A stretch of DNA of 64,000 bases from Capnocytophaga sp. (GTDB taxonomy: Bacteria > Bacteroidota > Bacteroidia > Flavobacteriales > Flavobacteriaceae): assembly GCA_030530525.1 (NCBI GenBank), contig JAUMUT010000002.1:62001-126000 (forward strand), in the 5' to 3' direction. The notes below the pieces were generated by a model. It had not been told where the DNA came from. It was given only the letters and a program-made list of their open reading frames with translations, and ran no database searches. Made by a program: the position numbers and the translations under genes. Positions 17,073 through 25,454 of this stretch are shown here, piece by piece (the stretch's first letter is position 1; each line of letters starts with the position of its first letter).

Positions 17073-19214
17073 ATGAAAAAAATTATTCTGACACTTATCA
17101 CTACTTTATTGATAATGCCTAATGTTGTGCGGGCAGATGAAGGGATGTGGTTCTTGATGTTTATCAAGCGGCTTAACGAGCGAGATATGCAGAAAAAAGG
17201 ACTACAATTAACCGCAGAAGAAATTTATAGTATTAATAATAATAGCCTTAAAGATGCTATTGTACAATTTAACGGCGGTTGTACGGCAAGTATCATCTCA
17301 AAAGATGGACTTGTTTTAACCAATCACCATTGTGGTTATAGCAATATTACAGAGCTTTCTACTCCTGAAAATAATTATCTTCGTGATGGTTTTTGGGCGA
17401 AAACAAAGCAAGACGAATTAGCTCCAAGACGAATTTTTGTGCGCTTTTTTGTTCGTATGGATAATGTAACAGACAGAATGTTAGCTGTTTTGAAGCCCGA
17501 AATGACGGAAAAAGAGCGAGAAAAAGCAATAAACCAAGAAACAGCAAAAATTCAAAAAGAAAATAACGAAGGCGGAAAATATGTAGTTTCTGTTCGTTCA
17601 TTTTTTCAAGGAAATGAGTTCTATTACTTTGTGTATCAAGACTTTTCCGATGTTCGCCTTGTAGGAACGCCACCAGAGAGTATAGGTAAATTTGGAGGAG
17701 ATACCGATAATTGGGAGTGGCCAAGACAAACAGGAGATTTTTCTCTTTTTAGAGTTTATACCGATAAAAATGGTAATCCTGCGCCTTATTCGCCGGAAAA
17801 TATCCCAATGAAAGCAAAAAAACATCTTCCTGTAAATATTGGTGGAGTACAAGAAAATGATTTTGCTATGATAATGGGCTATCCTGGTCGTACCAACCGC
17901 TGGGAGTCTTCTTATTGGGTAAATCAAAAAGTAAATTATGCATATCCTGCTTGGGTAGAAGGCTCAAAAACTGCAATGGACGCTATTCATAAATATTCTT
18001 CACAAGATGAAGCAATACGACTTTTGTATGCGTCTAAATATTCTCAAATTGCTAATTATTGGAAAAATAGACAAGGAATGATAGAGGCTCTTACGGCTCA
18101 TAAAACCGCAGAAGTAAAGCAAAAAGTAGAGAAAAAATTCCAAAAATGGGCAAATAAATCCAAAAATAAAGCAGAATACGGCGATGTTCTTTCTACAATG
18201 TCTGATTATTTTGAAAAAACCAATCAAAAATCAGCAGATGATAACTATCTCTTTACCTTTAACAGAAGTGCTTTATTCTTTGCGCTTCCTGCCAATTTAA
18301 GCCCAGACTTGGAAGAAATAGCAAAAAGTAGCCATTTGGACAGAATGCAAGCCGTGCATAAATTCCAAAGAATACTTCCTATTTACGACCAAATGTCTAT
18401 CCCCGTAGAAAAAGAAATATTAGCCAATATGCTACAATTGTACGCTACAAAGGCTAAAAATATTCCTGAATATGTAGAAAAAATTAAAAAAGAATATAAC
18501 GGAAATTTACGAGGATATATAAATGATGTTTTCCAAAAAAGTATTTTTTCGTCCAAAGAAAAATTAGTAGCTTTTACAGAAAATCCTGATGAAAAAACAT
18601 TATCCGAAGATCCTTTACTTCTTTTATCTAATGCTCTTTTAGAGAAATTTTACGAAAAATCAGAAGATGCAAACGCTCTTCAAGACCGATACGAAAAAGC
18701 ATTTCGTAAGTTTGTAAAAGGAATGCGAGATTCCAAAATCTCTACTATTCTCTATCCTGATGCCAATTCTACCTTACGACTCACTTACGGTGAAGTAAAA
18801 TCTTTACCAAACGACACAAGAAATGAAGTGAAGAAAAATTATTACACAACTTTTAGTTCGTTAATTGCAAAATACAAACCTAATGATCCTGAGTTTGATA
18901 TGCCAAAACGAATGATAGAACTTTATGAGAAAAACGATTTCGGACGCTATTTGGACAAAGACGGAACAATGCACGTGAATTTCTTGTCCAATAACGACAT
19001 TACAGGAGGGAACTCTGGTTCGCCCGTAATGAACGGCAAAGGAGAAGTCATTGGGCTTGCTTTTGATGGTAATATTGAAGCTATGGCTGGCGATGTTATT
19101 TTTGATAAAAAACTCCAACGAACCATAAATGTAGATATTCGTTATGTTCTTTGGGTGATTGATATTTTCTCTGATGCAAAACACATTGTTGAGGAAATGA
19201 CAATTGTAAAATAA
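17073..19214 (+). CDS. S46 family dipeptidyl-peptidase, DPP7 type
   Basis: 713 residues with an N-terminal signal peptide (KKIILTLITTLLIMPNVVRA), so it is periplasmic. The chymotrypsin-like triad is recognisable: TNHHCGY around residues 84-89, the Asp in GGDTDNWEWPR, and Ser648 in TGGNSGSPV. In Porphyromonas the residue in the FDxN motif after the serine separates DPP7 (Gly, hydrophobic P1) from DPP11 (Arg, Asp/Glu P1). Here it is FDGN at about residue 666, which predicts DPP7-type specificity. It removes dipeptides from oligopeptides, supporting amino-acid-based growth. Monocistronic. Confidence 0.92.
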   Translation: MKKIILTLITTLLIMPNVVRADEGMWFLMFIKRLNERDMQKKGLQLTAEEIYSINNNSLKDAIVQFNGGCTASIISKDGLVLTNHHCGYSNITELSTPENNYLRDGFWAKTKQDELAPRRIFVRFFVRMDNVTDRMLAVLKPEMTEKEREKAINQETAKIQKENNEGGKYVVSVRSFFQGNEFYYFVYQDFSDVRLVGTPPESIGKFGGDTDNWEWPRQTGDFSLFRVYTDKNGNPAPYSPENIPMKAKKHLPVNIGGVQENDFAMIMGYPGRTNRWESSYWVNQKVNYAYPAWVEGSKTAMDAIHKYSSQDEAIRLLYASKYSQIANYWKNRQGMIEALTAHKTAEVKQKVEKKFQKWANKSKNKAEYGDVLSTMSDYFEKTNQKSADDNYLFTFNRSALFFALPANLSPDLEEIAKSSHLDRMQAVHKFQRILPIYDQMSIPVEKEILANMLQLYATKAKNIPEYVEKIKKEYNGNLRGYINDVFQKSIFSSKEKLVAFTENPDEKTLSEDPLLLLSNALLEKFYEKSEDANALQDRYEKAFRKFVKGMRDSKISTILYPDANSTLRLTYGEVKSLPNDTRNEVKKNYYTTFSSLIAKYKPNDPEFDMPKRMIELYEKNDFGRYLDKDGTMHVNFLSNNDITGGNSGSPVMNGKGEVIGLAFDGNIEAMAGDVIFDKKLQRTINVDIRYVLWVIDIFSDAKHIVEEMTIVK

Positions 19215-19230
19215 TTTTTGTATATCATTG

Positions 19231-19269
19231 AAAATCCGCCTTTTAGAAATACAAAAGGCGGATTTTTTT
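19231..19269 (+). terminator. Intrinsic terminator after the S46 peptidase
   Basis: A 14-bp stem AAAATCCGCCTTTT / AAAAGGCGGATTTT is followed by T. Confidence 0.9.
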
Positions 19270-19321
19270 CTTCTAATATTCCAAAAAAATCTTTTTTTCA
19301 TACTATCCAGTAAAAAATTAG

Positions 19322-19329
19322 TAACTTTG
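19322..19329 (+). promoter_or_regulatory. -7 box (TAACTTTG)
   Basis: TAACTTTG lies 15 bases before the ATG at 19344, giving a very short leader. Confidence 0.65.
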
Positions 19330-19343
19330 CACAAAATTTGAAA

Positions 19344-19994
19344 ATGCTTACTATTCACTCTTTTACATTCAATCCGTTTTCAGAAAATACCTATATTGTA
19401 TATTCTGAATCCAAAAATGCTTTTTTGATAGACCCAGGTTGTTTTTCAAACACAGAAAATACCATTTTAAGAGATTTTATAAAGGAAAAATCCTTAAAAA
19501 TTGAAAAAATCCTTTTAACTCACGCACATATTGACCATATTTTTGGCTTACAATGGGCTTTTGATACTTACAAAGTACCTGTGTATTTACATTCTGAGGA
19601 AAAGGAAATTTTGGATAGATGCCCAGATGATGCACGGCGTTTTGGGTTTGAATTTCCTGCATTTGATGGCGAAGTAAATTTTATAAAAGAAAATACAAGT
19701 ATTTTTTTAGACGATAATGAATTGATAATCAAGTTTGTACCAGGACATTCACCGGGTAGTGTTGCTTTTTATTGCCCAAAACAAAAATTTATTATCTCTG
19801 GCGATGTTTTGTTTTATAATAGTGTTGGGCGAACCGATCTTTATAAAGGAAGTCAAGAAAAACTTTTGGAAAGTATTAATAGTCAGTTATTTACACTTGA
19901 TGATGAAACCAAAGTTTATTGCGGACACGGAAAACCAACTACCATTATCCACGAGAAAACATTTAACCCATATGTTAAAAATATTAATTTATAA
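19344..19994 (+). CDS. Metallo-beta-lactamase-fold hydrolase (glyoxalase II-like)
   Basis: 216 residues from ATG 19344. The metal-binding THAHIDHIFG motif, the GHSPGSVAF histidine, the ISGDVLF aspartate and the C-terminal YCGHGKPTTI histidine give the full set of glyoxalase II/YcbL-type ligands. The N-terminus FNPFSENTYIVYSE is typical of this subgroup. It probably hydrolyses a thioester or related small substrate in the cytosol; the exact substrate is not deducible. The acyltransferase gene follows after 10 bases, indicating an operon. Confidence 0.88.
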   Translation: MLTIHSFTFNPFSENTYIVYSESKNAFLIDPGCFSNTENTILRDFIKEKSLKIEKILLTHAHIDHIFGLQWAFDTYKVPVYLHSEEKEILDRCPDDARRFGFEFPAFDGEVNFIKENTSIFLDDNELIIKFVPGHSPGSVAFYCPKQKFIISGDVLFYNSVGRTDLYKGSQEKLLESINSQLFTLDDETKVYCGHGKPTTIIHEKTFNPYVKNINL

Positions 19995-20004
19995 TTAATT
20001 AACA

Positions 20005-21189
20005 ATGAAATCACCATCACAACGGCTTATTTTTATAGATATTATTCGGGCATTCGCTATTTGTATGATGCTCCAAGGACATTTTATAGATGGTCTTTTG
20101 GCTAATTCTTTTAGAGATGAAAATAATATATTTTTTGCTATTTGGTTGTATTTCAGAGGGATAACAGCTCCTGTTTTCTTTACTATTTCAGGTTTTATTT
20201 TTATGTTTTTGTTAATAAAAGAACAAGACCCAAATAAAATAGGCTGGAAACATATCCGAGTACAAAAGGGTATCCGAAGAGGTATTATGCTGATAATTAC
20301 AGGCTATTTACTACGAATGAATATTCTTAATCTTTTTTCAGATTTTACAGATTGGAATGTTCGTATGGTAGATGTTTTGCATTGTATTGGGCTTTCGTTG
20401 TTGTTTTTAATTGCAATTTATTTATTTTCTTATCAAAAAAATAAGATAATAATGCCATCTATTTTATTGGGTTCTACTTTGCTTTTATTTACCTTAGAAC
20501 CTATATATAACCAACTGAAACATAGTTATTTACCTGTTGCAATTGCTAATTATTTTACAAAAGCAAATGGCTCTGTTTTTACTATCTTTCCTTGGTTTGG
20601 CTACGCTTCATTAGGGGCTTTTATGGGGTATTTGTTTAATTATTACCGAAGTTATAAAAATGTATATATAGTAAGTATAATTTTATGTTTATTTTTTGGT
20701 GTAATATTCTTATTATCACCTATTTGGATAAATTATTTATATAAAATAACCAATAGTGAAATATTGTATAACATAGCAACAAAAGACTATCTTTTTAAGC
20801 GAGTTGGGAATGTGTTATTTGTTTTTGCTTTTTTCATTTTGTTAAGAAATATAATAACATCTAAAACTATACAAACCATAGGGCAAAATACGTTTTCTAT
20901 TTATATTATACACTATATAATATTGTACGGAAGTTTCACAGGATTGGGACTTTATCGTTTTTTTCATCATAAACTAACGCCTATTTTTGCTATACCTGGT
21001 GCTATTTGCTTTGTTATCAGTACATTATTTTTATCTTTTTTGTATAATAAAAATAAACCAATAATAGAAGAATATAAAGCAATTATTCTACAATGGATAA
21101 AAATATTTGTATTAGAAATATATCATTGTATAATATTGATAATCAGCAAGGTAAAGTATTTTTTCTTATTAATTTTTAATAGGCAATAA
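20005..21189 (+). CDS. Membrane acyltransferase (DUF1624/HGSNAT-like)
   Basis: 394 residues with about ten hydrophobic segments. The N-terminal RLIFIDIIRAFAICMMLQGHFID carries the Arg-Asp-His pattern of heparan-alpha-glucosaminide N-acetyltransferase-like membrane proteins, and VRMVDVLHCIGLSLL follows in the middle. Proteins of this group are thought to acetylate sugars across the membrane using a cytosolic acyl donor; the substrate here is unknown. The C-terminus ends in a hydrophobic stretch (FFLLIFNRQ). Reading continues open in the same frame for 50 codons after the stop (see the next feature). Confidence 0.75.
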   Translation: MKSPSQRLIFIDIIRAFAICMMLQGHFIDGLLANSFRDENNIFFAIWLYFRGITAPVFFTISGFIFMFLLIKEQDPNKIGWKHIRVQKGIRRGIMLIITGYLLRMNILNLFSDFTDWNVRMVDVLHCIGLSLLFLIAIYLFSYQKNKIIMPSILLGSTLLLFTLEPIYNQLKHSYLPVAIANYFTKANGSVFTIFPWFGYASLGAFMGYLFNYYRSYKNVYIVSIILCLFFGVIFLLSPIWINYLYKITNSEILYNIATKDYLFKRVGNVLFVFAFFILLRNIITSKTIQTIGQNTFSIYIIHYIILYGSFTGLGLYRFFHHKLTPIFAIPGAICFVISTLFLSFLYNKNKPIIEEYKAIILQWIKIFVLEIYHCIILIISKVKYFFLLIFNRQ

Positions 21190-21342
21190 AAGAAACAATT
21201 TACAGCTCCCAATCCTCCCTTAGGGAAAGTTTTTAGGTATTATAGTTATGAAGTTTTACGTCCTTATTCTGTTTGGGCTGTATTTTTTCCACAAAAAAGA
21301 GATAAAGATAGCATACAACCTATTATTTTAAATGTTAAATAA
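21190..21342 (+). pseudogene. Stop-free in-frame tail after the acyltransferase, possible gene remnant
   Basis: Directly after the TAA at 21187-21189 the same frame stays open for 50 codons to TAA 21340-21342. It reads like real protein (RYYSYEVLRPYSVWAVFFPQ near its middle, ending QPIILNVK). There is no ATG near its beginning. It could be a decayed C-terminal fragment of another gene, a once-longer acyltransferase cut by a nonsense change, or chance. I cannot name a family. Confidence 0.3.
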
Positions 21343-21349
21343 TTATTAA

Positions 21350-21670
21350 ATGAAATATATTTACAACATTACTTATCATATAGAAAATTCTGTTTTTGTG
21401 CAATGGCAAAAATGGATTATTTCCCATATAGAACAACTATTGTCTGAGGGCTATTTTGAAGAAGCAAAATTATTAAAAATACATGCAGAATATTCTGATA
21501 GTCAAATATATAGCATTCAGTTTTCAACATTTGAAGAAGAAAATATTTCTCGTTTTGAAGCTAATTTTGAAGCAAAAAGTAGGCATTTATTATTTCTTCA
21601 ATTCGGAGAAAAAGTATTGCCATTTGCTACCAAAATAGAAATAATAGAAGAGTTTGAAAAATTAAAATAA
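21350..21670 (+). CDS. DUF4286 family protein
   Basis: 106 residues. The start MKYIYNITYHIENSVFVQWQ and the pattern of a short ferredoxin-like alpha/beta fold (YSIQFSTFEEENISRFEANF, LLFLQFGEKVLPFATKIEII) match the small cytosolic DUF4286 proteins common in Bacteroidota. No biochemical role is known. It begins 7 bases after the open tail of the preceding region and may be transcribed with the hydrolase-acyltransferase unit. Confidence 0.75.
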   Translation: MKYIYNITYHIENSVFVQWQKWIISHIEQLLSEGYFEEAKLLKIHAEYSDSQIYSIQFSTFEEENISRFEANFEAKSRHLLFLQFGEKVLPFATKIEIIEEFEKLK

Positions 21671-21709
21671 AGTTAAAATAATTTATTTGTCTATATTTTG
21701 TGTTTTTTC

Positions 21710-21740
21710 TTTGCAGATTTAAAAAAAATATTTAACTTTG
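21710..21740 (+). promoter_or_regulatory. Promoter of rpmE2
   Basis: TTTG at 21710-21713, a 19-base spacer and TAACTTTG at 21733-21740 give a full match to the -33/-7 pattern. Confidence 0.78.
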
Positions 21741-21784
21741 CACCCTGAAAAAAAGGATAGATAATAAGCTAAAATAGCATAATA

Positions 21785-22036
21785 ATGAAAAAAGGAATAC
21801 ACCCAGAATCTTACAGATTAGTAGCATTTAAAGATATGTCAAATGATGATATTTTCATATCAAAATCAACTATTGACACAAAAGAAACTATTGAAGTAGA
21901 TGGAGTAGAATATCCTCTTGTAAAATTGGAGATTTCTCGTACTTCACATCCTTACTATACAGGAAAGTCTAAACTTATTGACACCGCAGGGCGTATTGAT
22001 AAGTTTAAAAGCAAATATGCTAAATTTCAAAAATAA
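21785..22036 (+). CDS. rpmE2: 50S ribosomal protein L31, type B
   Basis: 83 residues, beginning MKKGIHPESYRLVAFKDMS and containing ISRTSHPYYTGKSKLIDTAGRIDKF, the type B L31 signature. The zinc-binding cysteines of type A L31 are absent, so this is the zinc-independent form. In organisms with both types the B form is used under zinc limitation. I cannot see whether a type A copy exists elsewhere. Monocistronic with a strong promoter. Confidence 0.96.
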   Translation: MKKGIHPESYRLVAFKDMSNDDIFISKSTIDTKETIEVDGVEYPLVKLEISRTSHPYYTGKSKLIDTAGRIDKFKSKYAKFQK

Positions 22037-22077
22037 AAGTCATAAGATTTTTCATAATAATAAGTTTTTAAGGTTAT

Positions 22078-22116
22078 TAAAATTTCCTTCCTTGAAAAAG
22101 GGAGGATTTTTTATTT
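22078..22116 (+). terminator. Probable intrinsic terminator after rpmE2
   Basis: The stem TCCTTCC / GGGAGGA (one G-U), flanked by AAA and TTTTTT, has an 8-base loop. Confidence 0.65.
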
Positions 22117-22192
22117 TATAAAACATTGAATTTCTGTATGTTATATTTTTGTAAATAAAAAATAGAAATGTGATTATTCCGTATATTTTTAT

Positions 22193-22200
22193 TATTTTTG
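22193..22200 (+). promoter_or_regulatory. -7 box (TATTTTTG) for ftsE
   Basis: TATTTTTG lies 38 bases before the ftsE ATG. Confidence 0.55.
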
Positions 22201-22238
22201 CAAAATATTCTATTTTTACAAAATAAAATTTAGAAAAA

Positions 22239-22922
22239 ATGTCAAAGAAAATTGTTGAGCTAAAAGATGTTTCTATATTTCAGAAGAAAAATCTGGTATT
22301 AAGTGATATAAATTTAACGATTGAAAAAGGCGATTTCGTTTATCTTATCGGGAAAACAGGTAGCGGGAAAAGTTCTTTATTAAAAGTATTGTATGGCGAC
22401 CTTCCCTTGAAAAAAGGTAGCGGAGCTGTGGTTGATTTTGACCTTTCCACTCTAAAAGAGAATGATATTCCTTATTTAAGACGAAAAATAGGTATAGTTT
22501 TTCAAGATTTTAAGCTCTTACCAGACAGAACTGTCTTTGAAAACCTTGAATTTGTACTAAAAGCAACAGGTTGGCAAGATATAAAGCAAATTCAGGAACG
22601 AATAAACCGAGTTTTGACCAAAGTACAGGTACAAACCAAGTCTTTTAAGTACCCCCACCAATTATCAGGAGGCGAACAACAGCGAGTTGCTATTGCAAGA
22701 GCACTTTTGAATGATCCTGAGCTTATTCTTGCTGATGAACCAACAGGAAATCTTGACCCTGAAACAAGTGTGGAAATTATGAAAGTTCTTCGAGAAATTA
22801 ATGACTCTGGGCGTTCTATCCTGATGGCTACTCACGATTATGCTCTTATTCTTAAATTTCCTGCCAAGACTATAAAATGTGATATGGGAAGACTTTTTGA
22901 AGTAGTACAACGAACAACATAA
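22239..22922 (+). CDS. ftsE: Cell-division ABC ATPase FtsE
   Basis: 227 residues. Walker A is GKTGSGKSS (38-46), followed by the Q-loop [16 protein letters not shown], the signature [15 protein letters not shown], Walker [13 protein letters not shown] and the H-loop MATHDYALI. The FQDFKLL and tyrosine-rich [10 protein letters not shown] features resemble FtsE more than LolD, although LolD/MacB-type ATPases are the alternative. FtsE with the membrane protein FtsX drives activation of septal murein hydrolases. No ftsX is adjacent. Instead an M23 peptidase gene starts 6 bases later, which fits that role. Confidence 0.82.
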   Translation: MSKKIVELKDVSIFQKKNLVLSDINLTIEKGDFVYLIGKTGSGKSSLLKVLYGDLPLKKGSGAVVDFDLSTLKENDIPYLRRKIGIVFQDFKLLPDRTVFENLEFVLKATGWQDIKQIQERINRVLTKVQVQTKSFKYPHQLSGGEQQRVAIARALLNDPELILADEPTGNLDPETSVEIMKVLREINDSGRSILMATHDYALILKFPAKTIKCDMGRLFEVVQRTT

Positions 22923-22928
22923 AATGAT

Positions 22929-24623
22929 ATGAAATTGAAAATTATTTATATTTTTCTTATTTTTTGGTTTAATTTTTCTGTTTTTTCTCAAAATTATCCA
23001 CAAAATTTTGGTCTTCCTGTGGATATTTCTATTTTACTTGCAGGAAATTTTGGCGAACTTCGTCCGAATCATTTTCACGCAGGGATAGATATAAAAACGC
23101 AAGGAAAACAAGGGTTGAACATTTATTCGGTGGGCGATGGCGTTATTTCACGAATTAAAGTAAGTACCACAGGATATGGTAAAGTGCTGTATATCAGTCA
23201 TCCAAACGGATATACGAGCGTTTATGCACACTTGCAAAAATTTTCTCCTGAAATAGAAAAATATGTTAAAAAATATCAATATGAAAAAAAATCTTACGAG
23301 ATAGAATTATTTCCAAAAGCCTCCGATTTTACTATAAAAAAAGGAGATATTATCGCCCTTAGCGGAAATACAGGCGGAAGTGCCGCTCCTCATTTGCATT
23401 TTGAACTTAGAGATTCTAAAAATCAAAACACGCTTAATCCTTTTCTTTTTGGTTATAAAGTAACGGATAAAATAGCCCCATCAGTGTATAGATTATTTGG
23501 TTATTCCTTGGATAATGAGTCTTCTATTAACCAAAAACAGCCTTCACAACAGCTTATTTTGACAAAAGAAGGTAATAATTACTTTGCTGAGAAGATTTTT
23601 GCACAAGGAACTATTGGTTTTGGCGTACAATCTATTGATAAAATGGATTTTACGAATAATATTTATGGTATTTATAAGGCTAAAATGTTAGTTAATGGAA
23701 CAGAAAGGCTATCTTTTGTATTCAATGAGATGATTTTTGCCGAAGATGGTTATATAAATACGTTTATTGATTATCCTTATTATAGCCAAACTAATTCTCG
23801 AATACAATTGATGTATAAAAAGCCAAGTAATAAACTTTCATTATATACTTTGGCTGAAAAAAATGGATTTATAACCATTGAAGACGGATTTACTTATACA
23901 ATAGAGATTATTTTAGAGGATTTTAATGGAAATATTAGCCGTGTAACTATCCCTGTGGAAGGGAAAAAGGAAAAAATTGTAGAGAAATTTCCTGAAAATG
24001 AAGGAAAATTACTCATTTCTACCCGAGAAAATTACTATAAAACAGAAAATGCAAGTGTATTTTTCCCAGAAAATACATTTTATGATAATGTTTTTGTAAA
24101 TATTCAGCAAAAAGGAGACACTATTCAAGTATTTCCAAAGACAGAACCTCTGAAAAAATCATTTAGTTTGGAAATAGAAAATACAAAATATACAGAAGAA
24201 GAGCTTAAAAATGTTTGTATTGCTTCTATTAATGATAAAACGAAAAAATTATATTTTCTAAATACAAAACGAAAAGGAAATATTTTGTCTGCAAGAAGTA
24301 AGTTTATGGGGAATTTTATTTTAGTAAAAGATACGATTCTTCCTAATATTAATTTAGTTAATTTTTCTTCTGTAAAGAATAATATTACTAAACTCCATAC
24401 TTTAAAAGTAAAAATTTCTGATGAATTAAGCGGAATTGATAAATACACAGCTTCTATAAACGGGAAATGGATTTTAATGGAATATGAGCCAAAAGAACAT
24501 TTATTAACATTTGATATATCTGATATTCAATCGATTACAGAAAAAGAATTACTTTTTGAATTGGAAGTATGGGATAAGGCAGGCAATTATAGAAAGACAA
24601 AAGTTCCTTTGCTTAGAGATTAA
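22929..24623 (+). CDS. Exported M23 family (LytM-type) metallopeptidase
   Basis: 564 residues with a signal peptide (IIYIFLIFWFNFSVFSQ). The M23 domain is near the N-terminus, at about residues 45-175. Its zinc ligands are in NHFHAGIDI and HLHFELRD, and the remaining catalytic histidine is in YAHLQKF. The remaining 380 residues are beta-rich with no named domain, including Ig-like strands at the end (ISDELSGIDKYTASING). All three motifs are intact, so it may be an active peptidoglycan endopeptidase. The 6-base spacing from ftsE implies co-expression and suggests a link to FtsEX-controlled cell-wall cleavage. Confidence 0.88.
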   Translation: MKLKIIYIFLIFWFNFSVFSQNYPQNFGLPVDISILLAGNFGELRPNHFHAGIDIKTQGKQGLNIYSVGDGVISRIKVSTTGYGKVLYISHPNGYTSVYAHLQKFSPEIEKYVKKYQYEKKSYEIELFPKASDFTIKKGDIIALSGNTGGSAAPHLHFELRDSKNQNTLNPFLFGYKVTDKIAPSVYRLFGYSLDNESSINQKQPSQQLILTKEGNNYFAEKIFAQGTIGFGVQSIDKMDFTNNIYGIYKAKMLVNGTERLSFVFNEMIFAEDGYINTFIDYPYYSQTNSRIQLMYKKPSNKLSLYTLAEKNGFITIEDGFTYTIEIILEDFNGNISRVTIPVEGKKEKIVEKFPENEGKLLISTRENYYKTENASVFFPENTFYDNVFVNIQQKGDTIQVFPKTEPLKKSFSLEIENTKYTEEELKNVCIASINDKTKKLYFLNTKRKGNILSARSKFMGNFILVKDTILPNINLVNFSSVKNNITKLHTLKVKISDELSGIDKYTASINGKWILMEYEPKEHLLTFDISDIQSITEKELLFELEVWDKAGNYRKTKVPLLRD

Positions 24624-24624
24624 T

Positions 24625-24664
24625 AAAAAAACAGGATAGAGAATTACTCTTTATCCTGTTTTTT
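24625..24664 (+). terminator. Intrinsic terminator after the M23 gene
   Basis: The inverted repeat AAAAAACAGGATA / TATCCTGTTTTTT has a T run. Confidence 0.85.
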
Positions 24665-24676
24665 AATAATCTTCAT

Positions 24677-24703
24677 AAAAAAAAGCTCTAAAAAAAGAGC
24701 TTT
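24677..24703 (-). terminator. Terminator of the tRNA-Arg gene
   Basis: On the minus strand the stem AAAGCTCT / AGAGCTTT has a T-rich loop and a T run directly after the tRNA. Confidence 0.75.
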
Positions 24704-24704
24704 G

Positions 24705-24778
24705 TGATCGCGAGAGGATTCGAACCCCTAACCCTCAGAGCCGAAATCTGATATTCTATCCAGTTGAACTACGCGACC
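24705..24778 (-). tRNA. tRNA-Arg (anticodon TCG)
   Basis: A 74-base cloverleaf on the minus strand. The acceptor stem is GGTCGCG / CGCGATC with one G-U, and the D-arm begins at GTTCAACTGG. The anticodon stem is TCAGA / TCTGA with a 7-base loop TTTCGGC, giving anticodon TCG. The T-arm contains GGTTCGAATCC and the discriminator base is A. CCA is not encoded. It reads CGA and related Arg codons. Confidence 0.95.
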
Positions 24779-24800
24779 CTTAATCATTAAAATTATATAC

Positions 24801-25250
24801 TTATGACAAAACTTTTTTAACAATATTTGCAATTAGCTTTCCGTCAGCTTTTCCTGCAAGTTCTTTGGTGGCTTTTCCCATTACTTTTCCCATATCTTTT
24901 ATTCCCGCTGCGCCTATTTTAGCCACAATATTTTTTATAAATTCTTCTACTTTTTCCTCACTTAGTTGTTCTGGCAAAAATTTTGCAATTACCTCAGCCT
25001 GTGCAAGTTCTGGAGCTGCTAAGTCTTCTCTACCTTGTTTTTGGTATAACTCTGCACTTTCTTTGCGTTGTTTTACTAAGCGTTGCAAAAGTTTTATTTC
25101 ATTTTCTTCGGTTAAGTTTTCCACTGAACCTGTTTCTGTTTTTGCTAGTAAAATAGCAGCTTTTATAGCGCGCAATGACTCCAACGCCAATGTATCTTTG
25201 GCTTTCATTGCATCTTTTAGTGCTTGGGTTATTTGTGTTTCTAAGCTCAT
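24801..25250 (-). CDS. yqeY: GatB/YqeY domain protein
   Basis: 149 residues. The start MSLETQITQALKDAMKAKD, the central LQRLVKQRKESAELYQKQGR and the C-terminal IKDMGKVMGKATKELAGKADG are diagnostic of YqeY, the stand-alone relative of the GatB tail domain, which binds tRNA. Its exact role is unclear. In many flavobacteria it sits just after ftsZ; here it stands alone next to tRNA-Arg, about 32 kb from ftsQA. Confidence 0.93.
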   Translation of the reverse strand: MSLETQITQALKDAMKAKDTLALESLRAIKAAILLAKTETGSVENLTEENEIKLLQRLVKQRKESAELYQKQGREDLAAPELAQAEVIAKFLPEQLSEEKVEEFIKNIVAKIGAAGIKDMGKVMGKATKELAGKADGKLIANIVKKVLS

Positions 25251-25272
25251 TTCTTATGAAATTTTTGCGTTG

Positions 25273-25280
25273 CAAAAGTA
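25273..25280 (-). promoter_or_regulatory. -7 box (TACTTTTG) for yqeY
   Basis: On the minus strand TACTTTTG lies 23 bases before the ATG. Confidence 0.6.
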
Positions 25281-25426
25281 CTTCAAATTTTTGACTTGAA
25301 AAAATTTTTTTGTAAAAATATTTTATAAATATAAATTAAGTATTGCAAATCAACAGATTAAACATTTATTTTTACTCATTATAAATTTATTAGATAAAAT
25401 ATTAGCCTACTCTGAAAAAAAATGTT

Positions 25427-25434
25427 TAACTTTG
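25427..25434 (+). promoter_or_regulatory. -7 box (TAACTTTG) for the S41 peptidase-menB unit
   Basis: TAACTTTG lies 21 bases before the ATG. Confidence 0.65.
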
Positions 25435-25454
25435 CCCATTAAATTAACAACATA

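Noticed and set aside
18861..19358. A 165-codon minus-strand open frame over the end of the S46 peptidase
   Set aside because: It is antisense to the catalytic serine region of a confident gene, crosses the terminator and has no recognisable protein character.
22995..23003. A single TTATCCACA word resembling a DnaA box
   Set aside because: Only one copy, inside a coding sequence, with no cluster or neighbouring dnaA; not an origin.
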